Virus record (IMG/VR): IMGVR_UViG_3300025138_000003
Location: 1 to 44,434 of that record
Length of the DNA: 44,434 nucleotides
Source of the DNA: a virus
Direction: 5' to 3' (one strand)
In this document: positions 31,830 through 40,625 of the stretch, in pieces
Numbering within the stretch: position 1 is the stretch's first letter
Layout of the letters: each line of letters starts with the position of its first letter
Position numbers and translations under genes: made by a program
Notes under the pieces: generated by a model
Told to the model about the DNA's origin: nothing
Database searches by the model: none
Seen by the model: the letters and a program-made list of their open reading frames with translations, nothing else

Positions 31830-33692
31830 ATGGCAAGTAACCCACTAGCAGGACTATCAAGATATATTAACGTAGAGTATGACGAACCAGAAACTAATGT
31901 TGTTGACTCTATCTTTGGTACATACTCAGAAAGAATGGACCGAGATATTGCTAAAGCTAATATTGGATTAGAGAGAGAAAGACTAAGATATAATGCTGAC
32001 TTAGCACAGACTCAGCAACAACAAAAACGTATAGATACAGGTAGAAGAAATTTAAACACTGACATTATTAACACCCTTAATGTAACAAAAGGTTTGCCTT
32101 ATTTTATGAGAGAAAAACAAGTATCAGGAATAGCTAGTAGCTATGTTGATATTTTAGGACAAGATGTTGTAGATGAAGTGGTGGGTGTATCTAACCCTCT
32201 GAGTTTGGCTAAAGGTGATGGATACGCTGGAAAATCAAAAGCTAATTATGAAACTATTCAAAAGATGAGCAGTGTTAAAAATCCAGAAGAATTATTAATA
32301 CTTGAGTCAAACTTTAACTATGATGCAGACCAGCTTGAATCGTTTAAACTTAAAAGAAAAGAAACCGCTCAAACAATAATGAGAGAAAACCCAGATGTAG
32401 CTGAACTATGGAGAGAAGCAACTGGTAGATATAATGCATATGACAAAACGTATGGAGATATTGTAGGAAAAAATAAAAGTCTGAAAGCACAGCTAGGACT
32501 TCTTCCAAGCGGTCTAATGGACACAGAAGAAAATATGAGAGATAGAATGAACACAGTTATGGGTCTGGAAAGTTTATCTGTAGAAAATGGAAATACATGG
32601 AAAGACACAGAAATGGGAAAAACAATACTAGCAAATGAAACTTTCTTAGTTAATGCTGACAATGCAATGTTATCTTATGACAGATACAAAAAAAACCCTT
32701 TCTTATTTATAAAAGAAAATATAGATATGCCTACAGGTCCTTCACCTGAAATTCTTGAAATACAAAGTAACATATCTAAATTAATGGAAGACTTTCCCGA
32801 TGATGTAAAGTTAAACTTAGACTTAGGTTCAATTTTCCCTATGAAAAACATTGGACTTAGTGAAGAGCAGATAGCAATGAGAGACACTGAAGGTAATGTT
32901 GATGTTGCTAAAATGGTTGATGGAAAGTTAGTTCCTATAGTAGATGGAGCTCTTCAGTATGGTAGCCGTGAAGAACTTATGAGTTCAATGTTTCCTAATA
33001 CTTCAGACACTACAGCGGTAGCACAACCTGATACTATGGTAACAGCACAACCTGATACAGTAGAAGCTGACCCTTTAAGAACAGTAGACACTGACAATAT
33101 TTTAAGCAATAAAACAGTAGAGGTAGACAGTGGTGTGTACCCTTCTCCAAAACAAATGTTCGATATAATGGGAATGGCAGAATCATCAGGAAACCCAGAC
33201 TCTACTAGAACAAATGACAACGGGACACTAGACTCTGGTTTAGTACAAATTAATTCATCGAATGTTTTAGAGCCTGGAAATGAATTTGGAGGAAAATCAA
33301 ATATGATAATTTCAGAAGGACTACCAGGTGCAGGTGAACCAGACCCTCTATGGGCAAAAGCACAGACTATGTTTAAAGAAGAAATACCAGACTGGGAAAA
33401 ACTAGACGATGCTGGTAAAATGGAAGCCGTAAAAAATATGACAATTCAAAAGAAATTTTTTGATATGTGGTATCCAGTAAGGCCTGCAGATTTTAGAGGA
33501 TTGCCAAGAGCTATGGAATTGTATAATAAAAACAGACCACTACAAAGTTTAAATCAAGTATCTGATGTATCACTAGGAAATATGTCTTCTGATGATGTAG
33601 TAAGAACAGAGCTAGACAGTCTTGGAATTACTGCTGGTGGACAAAATGTAGAATATAATTTTGAAGAGGCTTCTTCAGATAGCACGAGGTAA
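31830..33692 (+). CDS. Internal virion protein with lysozyme-like (SLT) domain
   Basis: Protein of 620 aa. The N-terminal 380 residues are helical, with coiled-coil parts (ANIGLERERLRYNADLAQ). After a linker with a short repeat (AQPDTMV, AQPDTVE) comes a transglycosylase-like domain: MGMAESSGNPDSTR with likely catalytic E451, then SGLVQIN (469-475), then QKKFFDMWYPVRPADFRG. Such virion lysozymes open the cell wall locally during DNA ejection. Second muralytic enzyme of the genome, separate from the endolysin. Confidence 0.7.
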   Translation: MASNPLAGLSRYINVEYDEPETNVVDSIFGTYSERMDRDIAKANIGLERERLRYNADLAQTQQQQKRIDTGRRNLNTDIINTLNVTKGLPYFMREKQVSGIASSYVDILGQDVVDEVVGVSNPLSLAKGDGYAGKSKANYETIQKMSSVKNPEELLILESNFNYDADQLESFKLKRKETAQTIMRENPDVAELWREATGRYNAYDKTYGDIVGKNKSLKAQLGLLPSGLMDTEENMRDRMNTVMGLESLSVENGNTWKDTEMGKTILANETFLVNADNAMLSYDRYKKNPFLFIKENIDMPTGPSPEILEIQSNISKLMEDFPDDVKLNLDLGSIFPMKNIGLSEEQIAMRDTEGNVDVAKMVDGKLVPIVDGALQYGSREELMSSMFPNTSDTTAVAQPDTMVTAQPDTVEADPLRTVDTDNILSNKTVEVDSGVYPSPKQMFDIMGMAESSGNPDSTRTNDNGTLDSGLVQINSSNVLEPGNEFGGKSNMIISEGLPGAGEPDPLWAKAQTMFKEEIPDWEKLDDAGKMEAVKNMTIQKKFFDMWYPVRPADFRGLPRAMELYNKNRPLQSLNQVSDVSLGNMSSDDVVRTELDSLGITAGGQNVEYNFEEASSDSTR

Positions 33693-33694
33693 CT

Positions 33695-36600
33695 ATGCCT
33701 CATGAACCAAACCATCAATCTGGTAGCAAATATCAACTAAAGGGACCTCAGTATACTGAGCCTGACTTTTCTATAGGACCAGAACCACAAGAAGAAGAAC
33801 CAAAGTTTAGCATCTTTATGCCTGACTATCTTTCTGATATGTTTAAGTCTGGATACAATCAATCTATTACTGCTAATGCTATACACTTATTAGGAGAGGG
33901 AGAAGCAGAGGGTGCAAAAAAGATGGATGCCTATGTGCCTGACATTATGAGAAAGCATGAAGTCTCTGATGATTTTAGTCAATACGATGAGAGTATGTTG
34001 TTTGATATAGGGTCAACCCTTGTAAGTATTGTTGCCGATATTCCTACAATAGCCGCTGCTACTTATGCGTCTGGTGGAGCTGGATTTGTGCCAGCTGCAG
34101 GAGCTAAGGTTGCTCAAGTTACTGCTCTTGCTGCTAGGCTTGCACCAAAGGTAGCACAAGGTGTAATAAAAATGCAAAAAGGTTTTAAGAGTGCAGGAGT
34201 TGGAGACAAGGTTATTAATAAACTATCAAAAAGTGTGTATGAAACTCTTAGCAACCCAACTAATTTAGTAATGCAAGGAAATACGTTGGGTATATATAGT
34301 GCTACTCATGATATAGTGGGACAAAAAGTATATAATGAGGATGGTGCATCATGGCAAAACAAGGTAGACTATTTACAAGCTGTTGATGCTGGAGTTGCAG
34401 GGTGGAAAGGTGGAGCCGCATTCCCTATTGGTGCTGCTATAGGTAAACCAATAGTTGGCGGAACCCTATCTAAGTTTGCACCTGGTACTAAATCAGCTGC
34501 GGTATTGCAAAAAGTTGGAGGAGAAGCAGGGGACATATTAGGTGGAGGATATGCTTTTGTTGTGCCTGAGTATGGAATAGCACCACCTGCCGAAGCATTG
34601 TATCATTCTATTGGTGTTGTTGCAGGATTAAAAGGAATGCAAGGTACGCAAAAACAAATAAGAGAAAGAGTTCTAAATACTAATAAAGCCTTTGACATAA
34701 ATCTAACAGATACAGAAATAGCAAGAGCTCAAGATATAATAGGGGTAAAGATAGAAACAGAGGTAACAAACTCTAATTCAGTATACGGTAGGGATGGAGT
34801 AGAGGTAAGAAAGATAGGAGTTACACCTAAGAACAATGCTAAATACCAAGAAGTAAAGCAAGATGGAACTGTTGGCCCTACAAAATATATGAACAATAAT
34901 AAGTTTCATAAAAAATATAATGTTGAAAATATAGAATCTTTACCAGCAGATACTATAAGAAAAAGAATTGAAGAGCTGGCAACAGACTTAGGAGCATCAA
35001 GTTCCAAAGCAAAAAGTGAGTTATACTATGATGGGATGCCACCCAAAGGATTGACAGAAGGACAAACTGGATTAAGCCGTATGTCTTCAGGTAAACAATA
35101 TGAACTGTTTAAAGATTTAAAAGCACAGAAGATTATGACTGATTATATGAGAGACATATCAGTATCAAAACTACCACCAGCTAGACTTCCTATGATTGGA
35201 AAAATAGTTGATATGCTTACATTAGATGTACCTTTTATGCCTGAAGCTATAAAAAGAATTAGAAGTAATGCAGCCAGAATAAATAAAAGAATAGACTCAG
35301 ACCCTTTTGCTAGAGATATGTGGAGAAAGTTTAATGCACTACCTTCTAAAATTCAAGCTATACAAGGTAGAATCCTATCTGATGCTGGGGTAATAGATTA
35401 TCTTACTAATAAAAAAATAGATGGAGTCCGACTAACAAACGATATATTAACAGGAGTAAAAGATAATCCTGTCGTTAATTCAGTTAGAAATGTGTATGAC
35501 TTTTTAGGTGGAAGACTTAGAGAAAAAGGTATCATACCTAAAGAAGTACCATTAGAACCAAACTATCAGCCGCACTACCCAAGACAATCTGTAATGGAAG
35601 CGTTACAAAGCTTACAATCTAAGATAGCTAACAGCACTTTTAAATTTGAAGGTAGAGACGAATACCTTTCTTTTGTTAAGGAAAACAATAGAGCTGTAGA
35701 AGGAAATAAAAAACTGTCTGAAGCTGAAACAAAACTAGTATCAAAAGTATTACAAGATTGGATGAAGACTGAGAAATCTGTAGGAGCTGTTAAGTATGTA
35801 CAACAGTTTGTAGATAAAAATACAATTACAAAAGGAAAGACAAAAGAAATTCAGTGGGACAAAGCATTCAAAGAAATTAATCAGCATTTAAATACCGTAG
35901 GTAATAATTCATTTCACAACTTTACAAAAGGTAGAACAACACAAATTAAATGGGATGTAGAAAAAGGTGGATACGATGTTGACATTTTTGAAACAAATGC
36001 TTTTAAAAATTTAGAGAAATATAGTAGAGATGCTGCAGAGTCTTTGGCTATTAATGAGCAGTTTGGTACTAACTTTGAAGTGTACAAGAAAACAATAGAA
36101 CAATTAGAGATGCAAGGGAAAGACCAAGATGTTACAGCTCTTACTGATATGTATGATGCGACTTATAACTATAGAAAGTTTTGGACAAAGCCATTAAACA
36201 GTAAACCTTGGGATGTTGCAAGAACAGTAACAGAAAAATTAAACTATGGAGTAGAAGCAATAAACAATGTCTTCTCTGGGTTATTAGTTTCTTTTGGATA
36301 TGGTCCTGCGTATAATGTTACTCAGCCATTGATTTCTTACAACGCAGCTGTAGGGTATATGCCTAGTGTTAAGTCAGGATTAAAAAAGTTGACTGCAGAA
36401 GGTAGGAAAGAACAAAAAAAGATGTTAGATGAAACTGGAATGACACTTCAAGGAGATAAAGAATTGTTTGAATTAACTCATGGTACATTTAATGATGTAA
36501 ATTCTTTTCACAGAAATTTTGCAGCTTGGTCAGCTAAAAGAAGTTTACTTTCTTTAGGTATAGATGTATCAACTACGTCAGGAGCTAGAAGGTTAAGTAT

Positions 36601-37705
36601 GCAAGGTTCTACACAAAAAGTACACGAGTCTGCTGTGCTTGCAGGGTTTGAAGCAATGAACGATTTAATGATTACTGCTAAAACAGGAAGTAACCTTTTT
36701 GAAAGAACTTTTTATTCTGATAAAATAAAAAAGAAAATGGAAGCTGATACACTAGGTAAAGAAGAAGTCGCAGGTTCTAATGCAGTTGAAAGAAGAAAAG
36801 CTTGGGCTAGAGAAAAATTACTTACAGATTTTAATATTACCTATAGTGGTTCACCATTGACTAGGAAACAAGCAGGGGATGGAGCAATATTTTTTGCAGA
36901 TAAAACACAGTTAAAAAGAAATGTAGCTGATGAAGCATATTATATGTCACACCCAATGAGTAGAAATGCTTTTAGATTAAAATCGTTTGTTATAAAACAA
37001 ACAAAGTTAACTCACGATTTAGTTGCCAGACAATTACAGTATGGTAATGCAGTTCCATTATTAAGAATACTTGTAGCTGGAGCAGCTGGTACACAATTAA
37101 TTAAATTTAAAAGATTGTTAGAATCAACATTAAGTGGAGAAGATGTGATTACTAGACAAGATGAAGATAGTATGATTGATGGAGTTGTTGCTATAGGTGC
37201 GGGTGGTTATGTTGCTGATTTAAGTACTGCTGATGATATTTTTAAAGCTTTACAGTTTCAAGCAGAGCCGTTGTTCTGGGCTATCGGTAATGACATAGCT
37301 GATGATATATCTAAATACTATCATGAAACAAGATTGTTAGATATGGAAGACCAACTTTCCTCAGCATCATCAGAATTATCTAAATATTTAGGTGGACCAG
37401 CAAGGGCTACTGTTAGAAGGTTAGAAGGTTTTAAAGAAAAAAGAGATAGGTTAGTTTATATTAAAGGTTTAAAAGAAAAAGAAATTACTAACTTATGGTT
37501 GAAGGCTCAAGATATGCAGAACGAATCTGATAAAGAGAAACTATTAGATAAAGCTCAGAAGAAAGCAAGAGAATGGAATCAAGCTTACGGTGCCTACGGA
37601 GTTACAATAGGTGATGATTACTCCTCTATTTATAATATGGTAGTTAAAAAAAGATTAGCTGATTTAAAAAGAGAGCAACAAAAAGAAAAAGAAAGAAATA
37701 GATAG
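33695..37705 (+). CDS. Large internal/ejection protein (T7 gp16-like in size), 1336 aa
   Basis: Last and largest late gene; GAGG six bases before ATG 33695. A disordered acidic start (EPQEEEPKFSIFMPDYLSD) is followed by hydrophobic stretches that could enter membranes (STLVSIVADIPTIAAATYA; GVVAGLKGMQ). The long helical body has LPPARLPMIGKIVDMLTLDV, and later KPWDVARTVTEKLNYGVEAI. It ends basic (ADLKREQQKEKERNR). Size, position and helix content fit the long ejection protein that forms the channel across the host envelope. No homology can be tested here. Confidence 0.6.
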   Translation: MPHEPNHQSGSKYQLKGPQYTEPDFSIGPEPQEEEPKFSIFMPDYLSDMFKSGYNQSITANAIHLLGEGEAEGAKKMDAYVPDIMRKHEVSDDFSQYDESMLFDIGSTLVSIVADIPTIAAATYASGGAGFVPAAGAKVAQVTALAARLAPKVAQGVIKMQKGFKSAGVGDKVINKLSKSVYETLSNPTNLVMQGNTLGIYSATHDIVGQKVYNEDGASWQNKVDYLQAVDAGVAGWKGGAAFPIGAAIGKPIVGGTLSKFAPGTKSAAVLQKVGGEAGDILGGGYAFVVPEYGIAPPAEALYHSIGVVAGLKGMQGTQKQIRERVLNTNKAFDINLTDTEIARAQDIIGVKIETEVTNSNSVYGRDGVEVRKIGVTPKNNAKYQEVKQDGTVGPTKYMNNNKFHKKYNVENIESLPADTIRKRIEELATDLGASSSKAKSELYYDGMPPKGLTEGQTGLSRMSSGKQYELFKDLKAQKIMTDYMRDISVSKLPPARLPMIGKIVDMLTLDVPFMPEAIKRIRSNAARINKRIDSDPFARDMWRKFNALPSKIQAIQGRILSDAGVIDYLTNKKIDGVRLTNDILTGVKDNPVVNSVRNVYDFLGGRLREKGIIPKEVPLEPNYQPHYPRQSVMEALQSLQSKIANSTFKFEGRDEYLSFVKENNRAVEGNKKLSEAETKLVSKVLQDWMKTEKSVGAVKYVQQFVDKNTITKGKTKEIQWDKAFKEINQHLNTVGNNSFHNFTKGRTTQIKWDVEKGGYDVDIFETNAFKNLEKYSRDAAESLAINEQFGTNFEVYKKTIEQLEMQGKDQDVTALTDMYDATYNYRKFWTKPLNSKPWDVARTVTEKLNYGVEAINNVFSGLLVSFGYGPAYNVTQPLISYNAAVGYMPSVKSGLKKLTAEGRKEQKKMLDETGMTLQGDKELFELTHGTFNDVNSFHRNFAAWSAKRSLLSLGIDVSTTSGARRLSMQGSTQKVHESAVLAGFEAMNDLMITAKTGSNLFERTFYSDKIKKKMEADTLGKEEVAGSNAVERRKAWAREKLLTDFNITYSGSPLTRKQAGDGAIFFADKTQLKRNVADEAYYMSHPMSRNAFRLKSFVIKQTKLTHDLVARQLQYGNAVPLLRILVAGAAGTQLIKFKRLLESTLSGEDVITRQDEDSMIDGVVAIGAGGYVADLSTADDIFKALQFQAEPLFWAIGNDIADDISKYYHETRLLDMEDQLSSASSELSKYLGGPARATVRRLEGFKEKRDRLVYIKGLKEKEITNLWLKAQDMQNESDKEKLLDKAQKKAREWNQAYGAYGVTIGDDYSSIYNMVVKKRLADLKREQQKEKERNR

Positions 37706-37835
37706 TACTTTTAATTTTTTCTACACTTTTCTAAAATTTTCCTTACGAGGATAGGCCTATACGGCCATAACTTTTTCTATTGGATATAACTATCGAGTAA
37801 ATATACTTAAGACTATAGAGATATAGCCTCGTGTA
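37706..37835. terminator. Convergent intergenic region with paired stems
   Basis: Lies between the ends of the rightward late block and the leftward block. GGCC (37754-37757) can pair with GGCC (37763-37766), followed by ATAACTTTTTCT. ACGAGG (37745-37750) and CCTCGT (37827-37832) can close the whole region, and CTATA/TATAG with a GAGA tetraloop lies at 37813-37826. A bidirectional terminator is expected here, but no single stem is strong. Confidence 0.35.
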
Positions 37836-38030
37836 TCATTTATCATTTTCGTATTTTTCGTGCAATTCTAGCATGACACCAGCTAAATAGACACACAAAT
37901 CAAGAACTTCTTCTATGCTTTCCTTAAGATTGTCCCTACTTCCATCGATTGGAACTTGTTCACCATACTTTGCAGCACCGACATCTAGCCGCTGCTTAAT
38001 CATACATAATATTTTATCGTTGTTCTTCAT
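37836..38030 (-). CDS. MazG-like nucleotide pyrophosphohydrolase (putative), 64 aa
   Basis: Helical protein with GAAKYGEQVPIDGSRDNLKE then SIEEVLDLCVYLAGVMLELH. The cluster E37, E40, E41, D44 inside one helix resembles the metal-binding helix of MazG/all-alpha NTP-pyrophosphatases, and the K-Y-G motif precedes it as in phage members. The protein is short, so it would act as a dimer or tetramer. It could clean the nucleotide pool (for example dATP or dGTP). Last gene of the leftward block, far (about 230 nt) from its upstream neighbour. Confidence 0.6.
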   Translation of the reverse strand: MKNNDKILCMIKQRLDVGAAKYGEQVPIDGSRDNLKESIEEVLDLCVYLAGVMLELHEKYENDK

Positions 38031-38038
38031 AATTTTTA

Positions 38039-38137
38039 TGGGGTAATGGTAGCCAACCTTAGTATTGCAAACAATTTTAAAAGTAATAGTATTCCTTTCA
38101 CTTTTTTAATTGTTTAATTTTATACTATATTACCCCA
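38039..38137 (-). other. Intergenic hairpin H3 (9-bp outer stem)
   Basis: TGGGGTAAT (38039-38047) pairs with ATTACCCCA (38129-38137). Inside, an AAACAATT and an AATTGTTT can form a further 8-bp stem. It is one of three hairpins in tandem between 38031 and 38262, a gap with no gene. Function unknown. Confidence 0.5.
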
Positions 38138-38141
38138 ATGT

Positions 38142-38198
38142 TAGCTGTCAGACCAAAAGGAAAAAACTAACTGTATAACAATAAACATCTGACAGCTA
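38142..38198 (-). other. Intergenic hairpin H2 (11-bp perfect stem)
   Basis: TAGCTGTCAGA (38142-38152) pairs perfectly with TCTGACAGCTA (38188-38198); loop of 35 nt containing AAAAGGAAAA on the plus strand. Starts four bases after H3. Confidence 0.55.
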
Positions 38199-38206
38199 TT
38201 AAAGTT

Positions 38207-38259
38207 TTAGGCTAGCACTTGTGTTGATATTTTATACGGAAAATATTCTACTAGCCTAA
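38207..38259 (-). other. Intergenic hairpin H1 (9-bp stem, nested AT stem)
   Basis: TTAGGCTAG (38207-38215) pairs with CTAGCCTAA (38251-38259); an inner ATATTTT/AAAATAT stem lies between. It begins three bases after the stop of the SSB-like gene. CACTT (38216-38220) could alternatively pair with the AAGTG at 38258-38262, a possible pseudoknot. Confidence 0.5.
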
Positions 38260-38262
38260 GTG

Positions 38263-38532
38263 TTAAAAGGGCATATCGTTTTTAGGTGGTGCAGCTTCTT
38301 GAGGTTGAGGTCTTGCTCCGCCTCTTTTAGCTTCGTAAGTTTCTTTGTCTTCAAAGACAATAGATATAAAATCATTTCCATTGCTTGCTTTCTTACTCCA
38401 GCCTGAAACATATCCTTCTACTCCATTAAAAGTTACTGTCCCTATTGTTTTCCAATTAGGTCTTTTTGGATTGTCACCTACATCATTATGAAATAGGTTT
38501 GCTGTATTTGGTTTTGGTACATAATCACTCAT
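38263..38532 (-). CDS. SSB-like single-stranded-DNA-binding protein (putative), 89 aa
   Basis: N-terminal PNTANLFHNDVGDN, then WKTIGTVTFNGVEGYVSGWS and FISIVFEDKE, a small beta domain of OB-like pattern. A Pro/Gln-rich linker (GGARPQPQEAAPP) leads to the C-terminal KNDMPF. Linker plus acidic-aromatic tip (D-M-P-F) is the layout of bacterial SSB, whose DDIPF tip recruits repair proteins. It lies in the operon with the ERF annealing protein and exonuclease. The OB-fold itself is not proven. Confidence 0.6.
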   Translation of the reverse strand: MSDYVPKPNTANLFHNDVGDNPKRPNWKTIGTVTFNGVEGYVSGWSKKASNGNDFISIVFEDKETYEAKRGGARPQPQEAAPPKNDMPF

Positions 38533-38791
38533 TAGTTGTCTCCTTTATGTGTTCAACAGATGTAGGGTTAGCTGAAGCCTCTCTCATATCTTCAGGTGGC
38601 CTTTGTTCTTCTGCTTGTTTTTCTAAAATAATTCTTTCTTCTACTTTAATTCTTATGTTTCTGAGGTCTTGTCTAATACCATCTTCAAGTTCGCCCTTCT
38701 TTGGTTGTCTAGTATACACCTCTATCATATTCTCTAGTTCTTCTAATCTAAATTTAAATGTTATTGATATATCTTTGTAGTTTATTTTCAT
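38525..38791 (-). CDS. Helical hypothetical protein, 88 aa
   Basis: Overlaps both neighbours by a few bases (translational coupling). Starts MKINYKDISITFKFRLEELE, an N-terminal beta strand then long charged helices (DLRNIRIKVEERIILEKQAE), ending acidic. No family recognised. Its place beside the SSB-like gene suggests the DNA metabolism operon. Confidence 0.65.
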   Translation of the reverse strand: MKINYKDISITFKFRLEELENMIEVYTRQPKKGELEDGIRQDLRNIRIKVEERIILEKQAEEQRPPEDMREASANPTSVEHIKETTNE

Positions 38792-38970
38792 TTCTTTACC
38801 TCTATATAAGAAAGTTTTTTTAATCTTTTATAAGACTTTGAGTCTGAAGATTGCATTAGTCTATCTCTGTACTTAGAAACTAATTCATTATGTCTAATGA
38901 TACCAGCACCTGTTATCTTTCCATTTTTATATAAGTCTTTGTATACCTTAATCAAGCCTCTTATCTCCAT
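38788..38970 (-). CDS. Basic hypothetical protein, 60 aa
   Basis: ATG 38970 after AAGAGGCAGAAC; ends in ATGA overlap with 38791. Helical and basic (IKVYKDLYKNGKITGAGIIR, YKRLKKLSYIEVKK). Possibly nucleic-acid binding. Function unknown. Confidence 0.65.
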   Translation of the reverse strand: MEIRGLIKVYKDLYKNGKITGAGIIRHNELVSKYRDRLMQSSDSKSYKRLKKLSYIEVKK

Positions 38971-39298
38971 GTTCTGCCTCTTTTAAAATTTTTAACATTA
39001 ATAAATATCTTTCTAAATCAATAACTATAACTGGTTTAATTCTGTCTGCTCTTACTACTACACCTATCTCTTCTTTTTCAGGTAGCAAATAAGATGGTAT
39101 AGCTTTACGCATCTTACATCCATAATACTTTCCATCAATTAATATGTCTCCTAGTGGATGACAAGCTCCACCCCTGTCTCTGTTGTGAGCATCTAGGTTA
39201 AAATCTTTAGCTAGGTTTACTGACAGCCTTTGTAGCTCTGCTCCCCTTTGCCTGTTTCTTCTTCCCATTTGTTGCGGTGTCATCTTCTTCTTTGGCAT
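38948..39298 (-). CDS. Holliday-junction-resolvase-like (PD-(D/E)XK-fold) protein
   Basis: Protein of 116 aa starting after GGAGAAAGTAA. QQMGRRNRQRGAELQRLSVN (with E21) followed by NRDRGGACHPLGDILIDGKY (with D51) matches the start of Hjc/phage resolvase-like nucleases. The expected E-x-K is read here as G60-C-K62 (YGCKMRK), so a key acidic residue is missing or moved. The C-terminal half (KPVIVIDLERYLLMLKILKE) follows the fold. It may be an inactive or altered nuclease that still binds branched DNA. It overlaps the upstream gene by 92 bases. Confidence 0.6.
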   Translation of the reverse strand: MPKKKMTPQQMGRRNRQRGAELQRLSVNLAKDFNLDAHNRDRGGACHPLGDILIDGKYYGCKMRKAIPSYLLPEKEEIGVVVRADRIKPVIVIDLERYLLMLKILKEAEHGDKRLD

Positions 39299-39476
39299 TT
39301 ACTTTCTCCTCTACATACTTTGTAAGCTTTTCTGTTTTTCCATCCATATCTAATAAAGAATTAAATAAAAAAAACATACTTCTTACTTCATTGTTTAGTG
39401 CTTGAAACTCTTGCCTTGTCTTTACTATCATTGTTGCAAGTTGTTCATAGGTTAATTTAGTTTTTTTTCTCTTCAT
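39207..39476 (-). CDS. Helical hypothetical protein with basic tail, 89 aa
   Basis: MKRKKTKLTYEQLATMIVKT then FQALNNEVRSMFFLFNSLLD and a low-complexity Lys/Ala/Thr tail (NGKKKQAKGSRATKAVSK). The tail part overlaps the start of the resolvase-like gene for 92 bases in another frame. Helical oligomeric protein likely; no family. There is no clear ribosome site, so translation may be coupled to the gene at 39457-39624. Confidence 0.6.
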   Translation of the reverse strand: MKRKKTKLTYEQLATMIVKTRQEFQALNNEVRSMFFLFNSLLDMDGKTEKLTKYVEEKVNAKEEDDTATNGKKKQAKGSRATKAVSKPS

Positions 39477-39624
39477 ATTTTTTATTTGGTTTATAACAAT
39501 CTTCTTCCAATCCTAAATAAGTTCTCATCCACCAATTATATTTACTTGTGTAAATACAATGTTGCATATCAAATAAGTCTTCATTCTTTTTTTGAATTAA
39601 AGATTTTAACTTGGCTCTCTTCAC
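39457..39624 (-). CDS. Small hypothetical protein, 55 aa (GTG start)
   Basis: GTG at 39624 follows GGAGTAAGA with good spacing, inside the end of the upstream gene. It reads KRAKLKSLIQKKNEDLFDMQ, then HCIYTSKYNWWMRTYLGLEE and ends KKYEEKKN, overlapping the next start by 20 bases. The dense aromatic motif NWWMRTYLG looks conserved rather than random. Without this gene there would be a 104-base gap in a tightly packed operon. Function unknown. Confidence 0.6.
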   Translation of the reverse strand: MKRAKLKSLIQKKNEDLFDMQHCIYTSKYNWWMRTYLGLEEDCYKPNKKYEEKKN

Positions 39625-39919
39625 TCTTACTCCACTCAGATAAAGACAAACCTATTTGATTTCCAAAACCTCTATTAAAAGAGAACCCTCTATTACTTAG
39701 GTTCACTATAGACGTATGGTACTCTAAACCAGTTCGTTTATCTTTTACTTTTATTTTACTTGCTCCCATTTCTTTAGCTTTTGACAGAGCCAACTCATCA
39801 AATGCTATTGCACGAGGAGTTCGTAGAAAATCTTTAGAAGAATCTAACTCTTTTGTAAAAGTTTCACCCTCTATTTTTCCTACTACTTTCTTGTTTATCT
39901 TTACTTCTTTTTTCTTCAT
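39581..39919 (-). CDS. Hypothetical protein, 112 aa
   Basis: Beta-rich start (KKEVKINKKVVGKIEGETFT), then RTPRAIAFDELALSKAKEMG and a strand-rich SKIKVKDKRTGLEYHTSIVN; ends FGNQIGLSLSEWSKSEES. No strong ribosome site. Similar short proteins occur beside recombination genes in environmental phages, but I cannot name the family. Confidence 0.65.
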   Translation of the reverse strand: MKKKEVKINKKVVGKIEGETFTKELDSSKDFLRTPRAIAFDELALSKAKEMGASKIKVKDKRTGLEYHTSIVNLSNRGFSFNRGFGNQIGLSLSEWSKSEESQVKIFNSKKE

Positions 39920-39950
39920 TGATTTAATTTAAGTGTTTGACTATATATAA

Positions 39951-40625
39951 TCAACTGAAAACTTTCTCTACCTCTTCTGGTGATAAAGTAGTGTCTTGTG
40001 CATCAATCAATCCTTCTAACCATTTCTTTGTATCTTCAATGTTAGATGCATTTATACGATTACTTTCAAGTCCTTCTCTAACTTTTTCTTTTGTATCTTC
40101 ACTTAACCCTTGACACATACCACGTAATATCACTGCATCGGTGGCTGATATAGATTCACCCTTTACTTTAACTACCTTCTTAGGTTTAGCTGCAGGTTTG
40201 TTTATAGGTTTAGCATCAACCTCTATAGACTTTACATCATTGTCTGCATCACTAGCAATACCCACGAATGCTGACAAGCTGTATCTTCTGAAGTAAGTAA
40301 TAGCTGAACCTACAGACTGATATATGTTCATACCTTTAGAGTCTGCAATCGGTGTCATCATACCGCTACGTATCCACTCTCCTGATGTGTGCATATACAA
40401 AGTCTCAACACCTATCTCACTGCTAGAGCCTACTGGCATCTGAACAAATGATATTCCATGTTTGGTTAGTAATGGTCTAAGGTATTTAACTAGTGCATCG
40501 TATGATGTATAATTATATCCATAGCCTTTACTGTCGTGTGCCATGTCTTCAATCTCTTGTTGAACTTTAACTTGTGCTGATGCTAAGTTCTTGATTGATT
40601 CTGACATTGTTGTTTCTACTCTCAT
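39951..40625 (-). CDS. erf: ERF-family single-strand annealing protein
   Basis: Protein of 224 aa from ATG 40625 (AAAGGAGAAACG ahead; ATGA overlap with the previous gene). The ERF core is clear: YNYTSYDALVKYLRPLLTKH (38-55), then YMHTSGEWIRSGMMTPIADS and QSVGSAITYFRRYSLSAF (103-120) with GIASDADND (122-130). The C-terminal part is a linker and small helical domain. It should anneal complementary single strands for recombination-dependent replication or end joining, working with the Fe-S exonuclease (42211) and the SSB-like protein (38263). Confidence 0.9.
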   Translation of the reverse strand: MRVETTMSESIKNLASAQVKVQQEIEDMAHDSKGYGYNYTSYDALVKYLRPLLTKHGISFVQMPVGSSSEIGVETLYMHTSGEWIRSGMMTPIADSKGMNIYQSVGSAITYFRRYSLSAFVGIASDADNDVKSIEVDAKPINKPAAKPKKVVKVKGESISATDAVILRGMCQGLSEDTKEKVREGLESNRINASNIEDTKKWLEGLIDAQDTTLSPEEVEKVFS

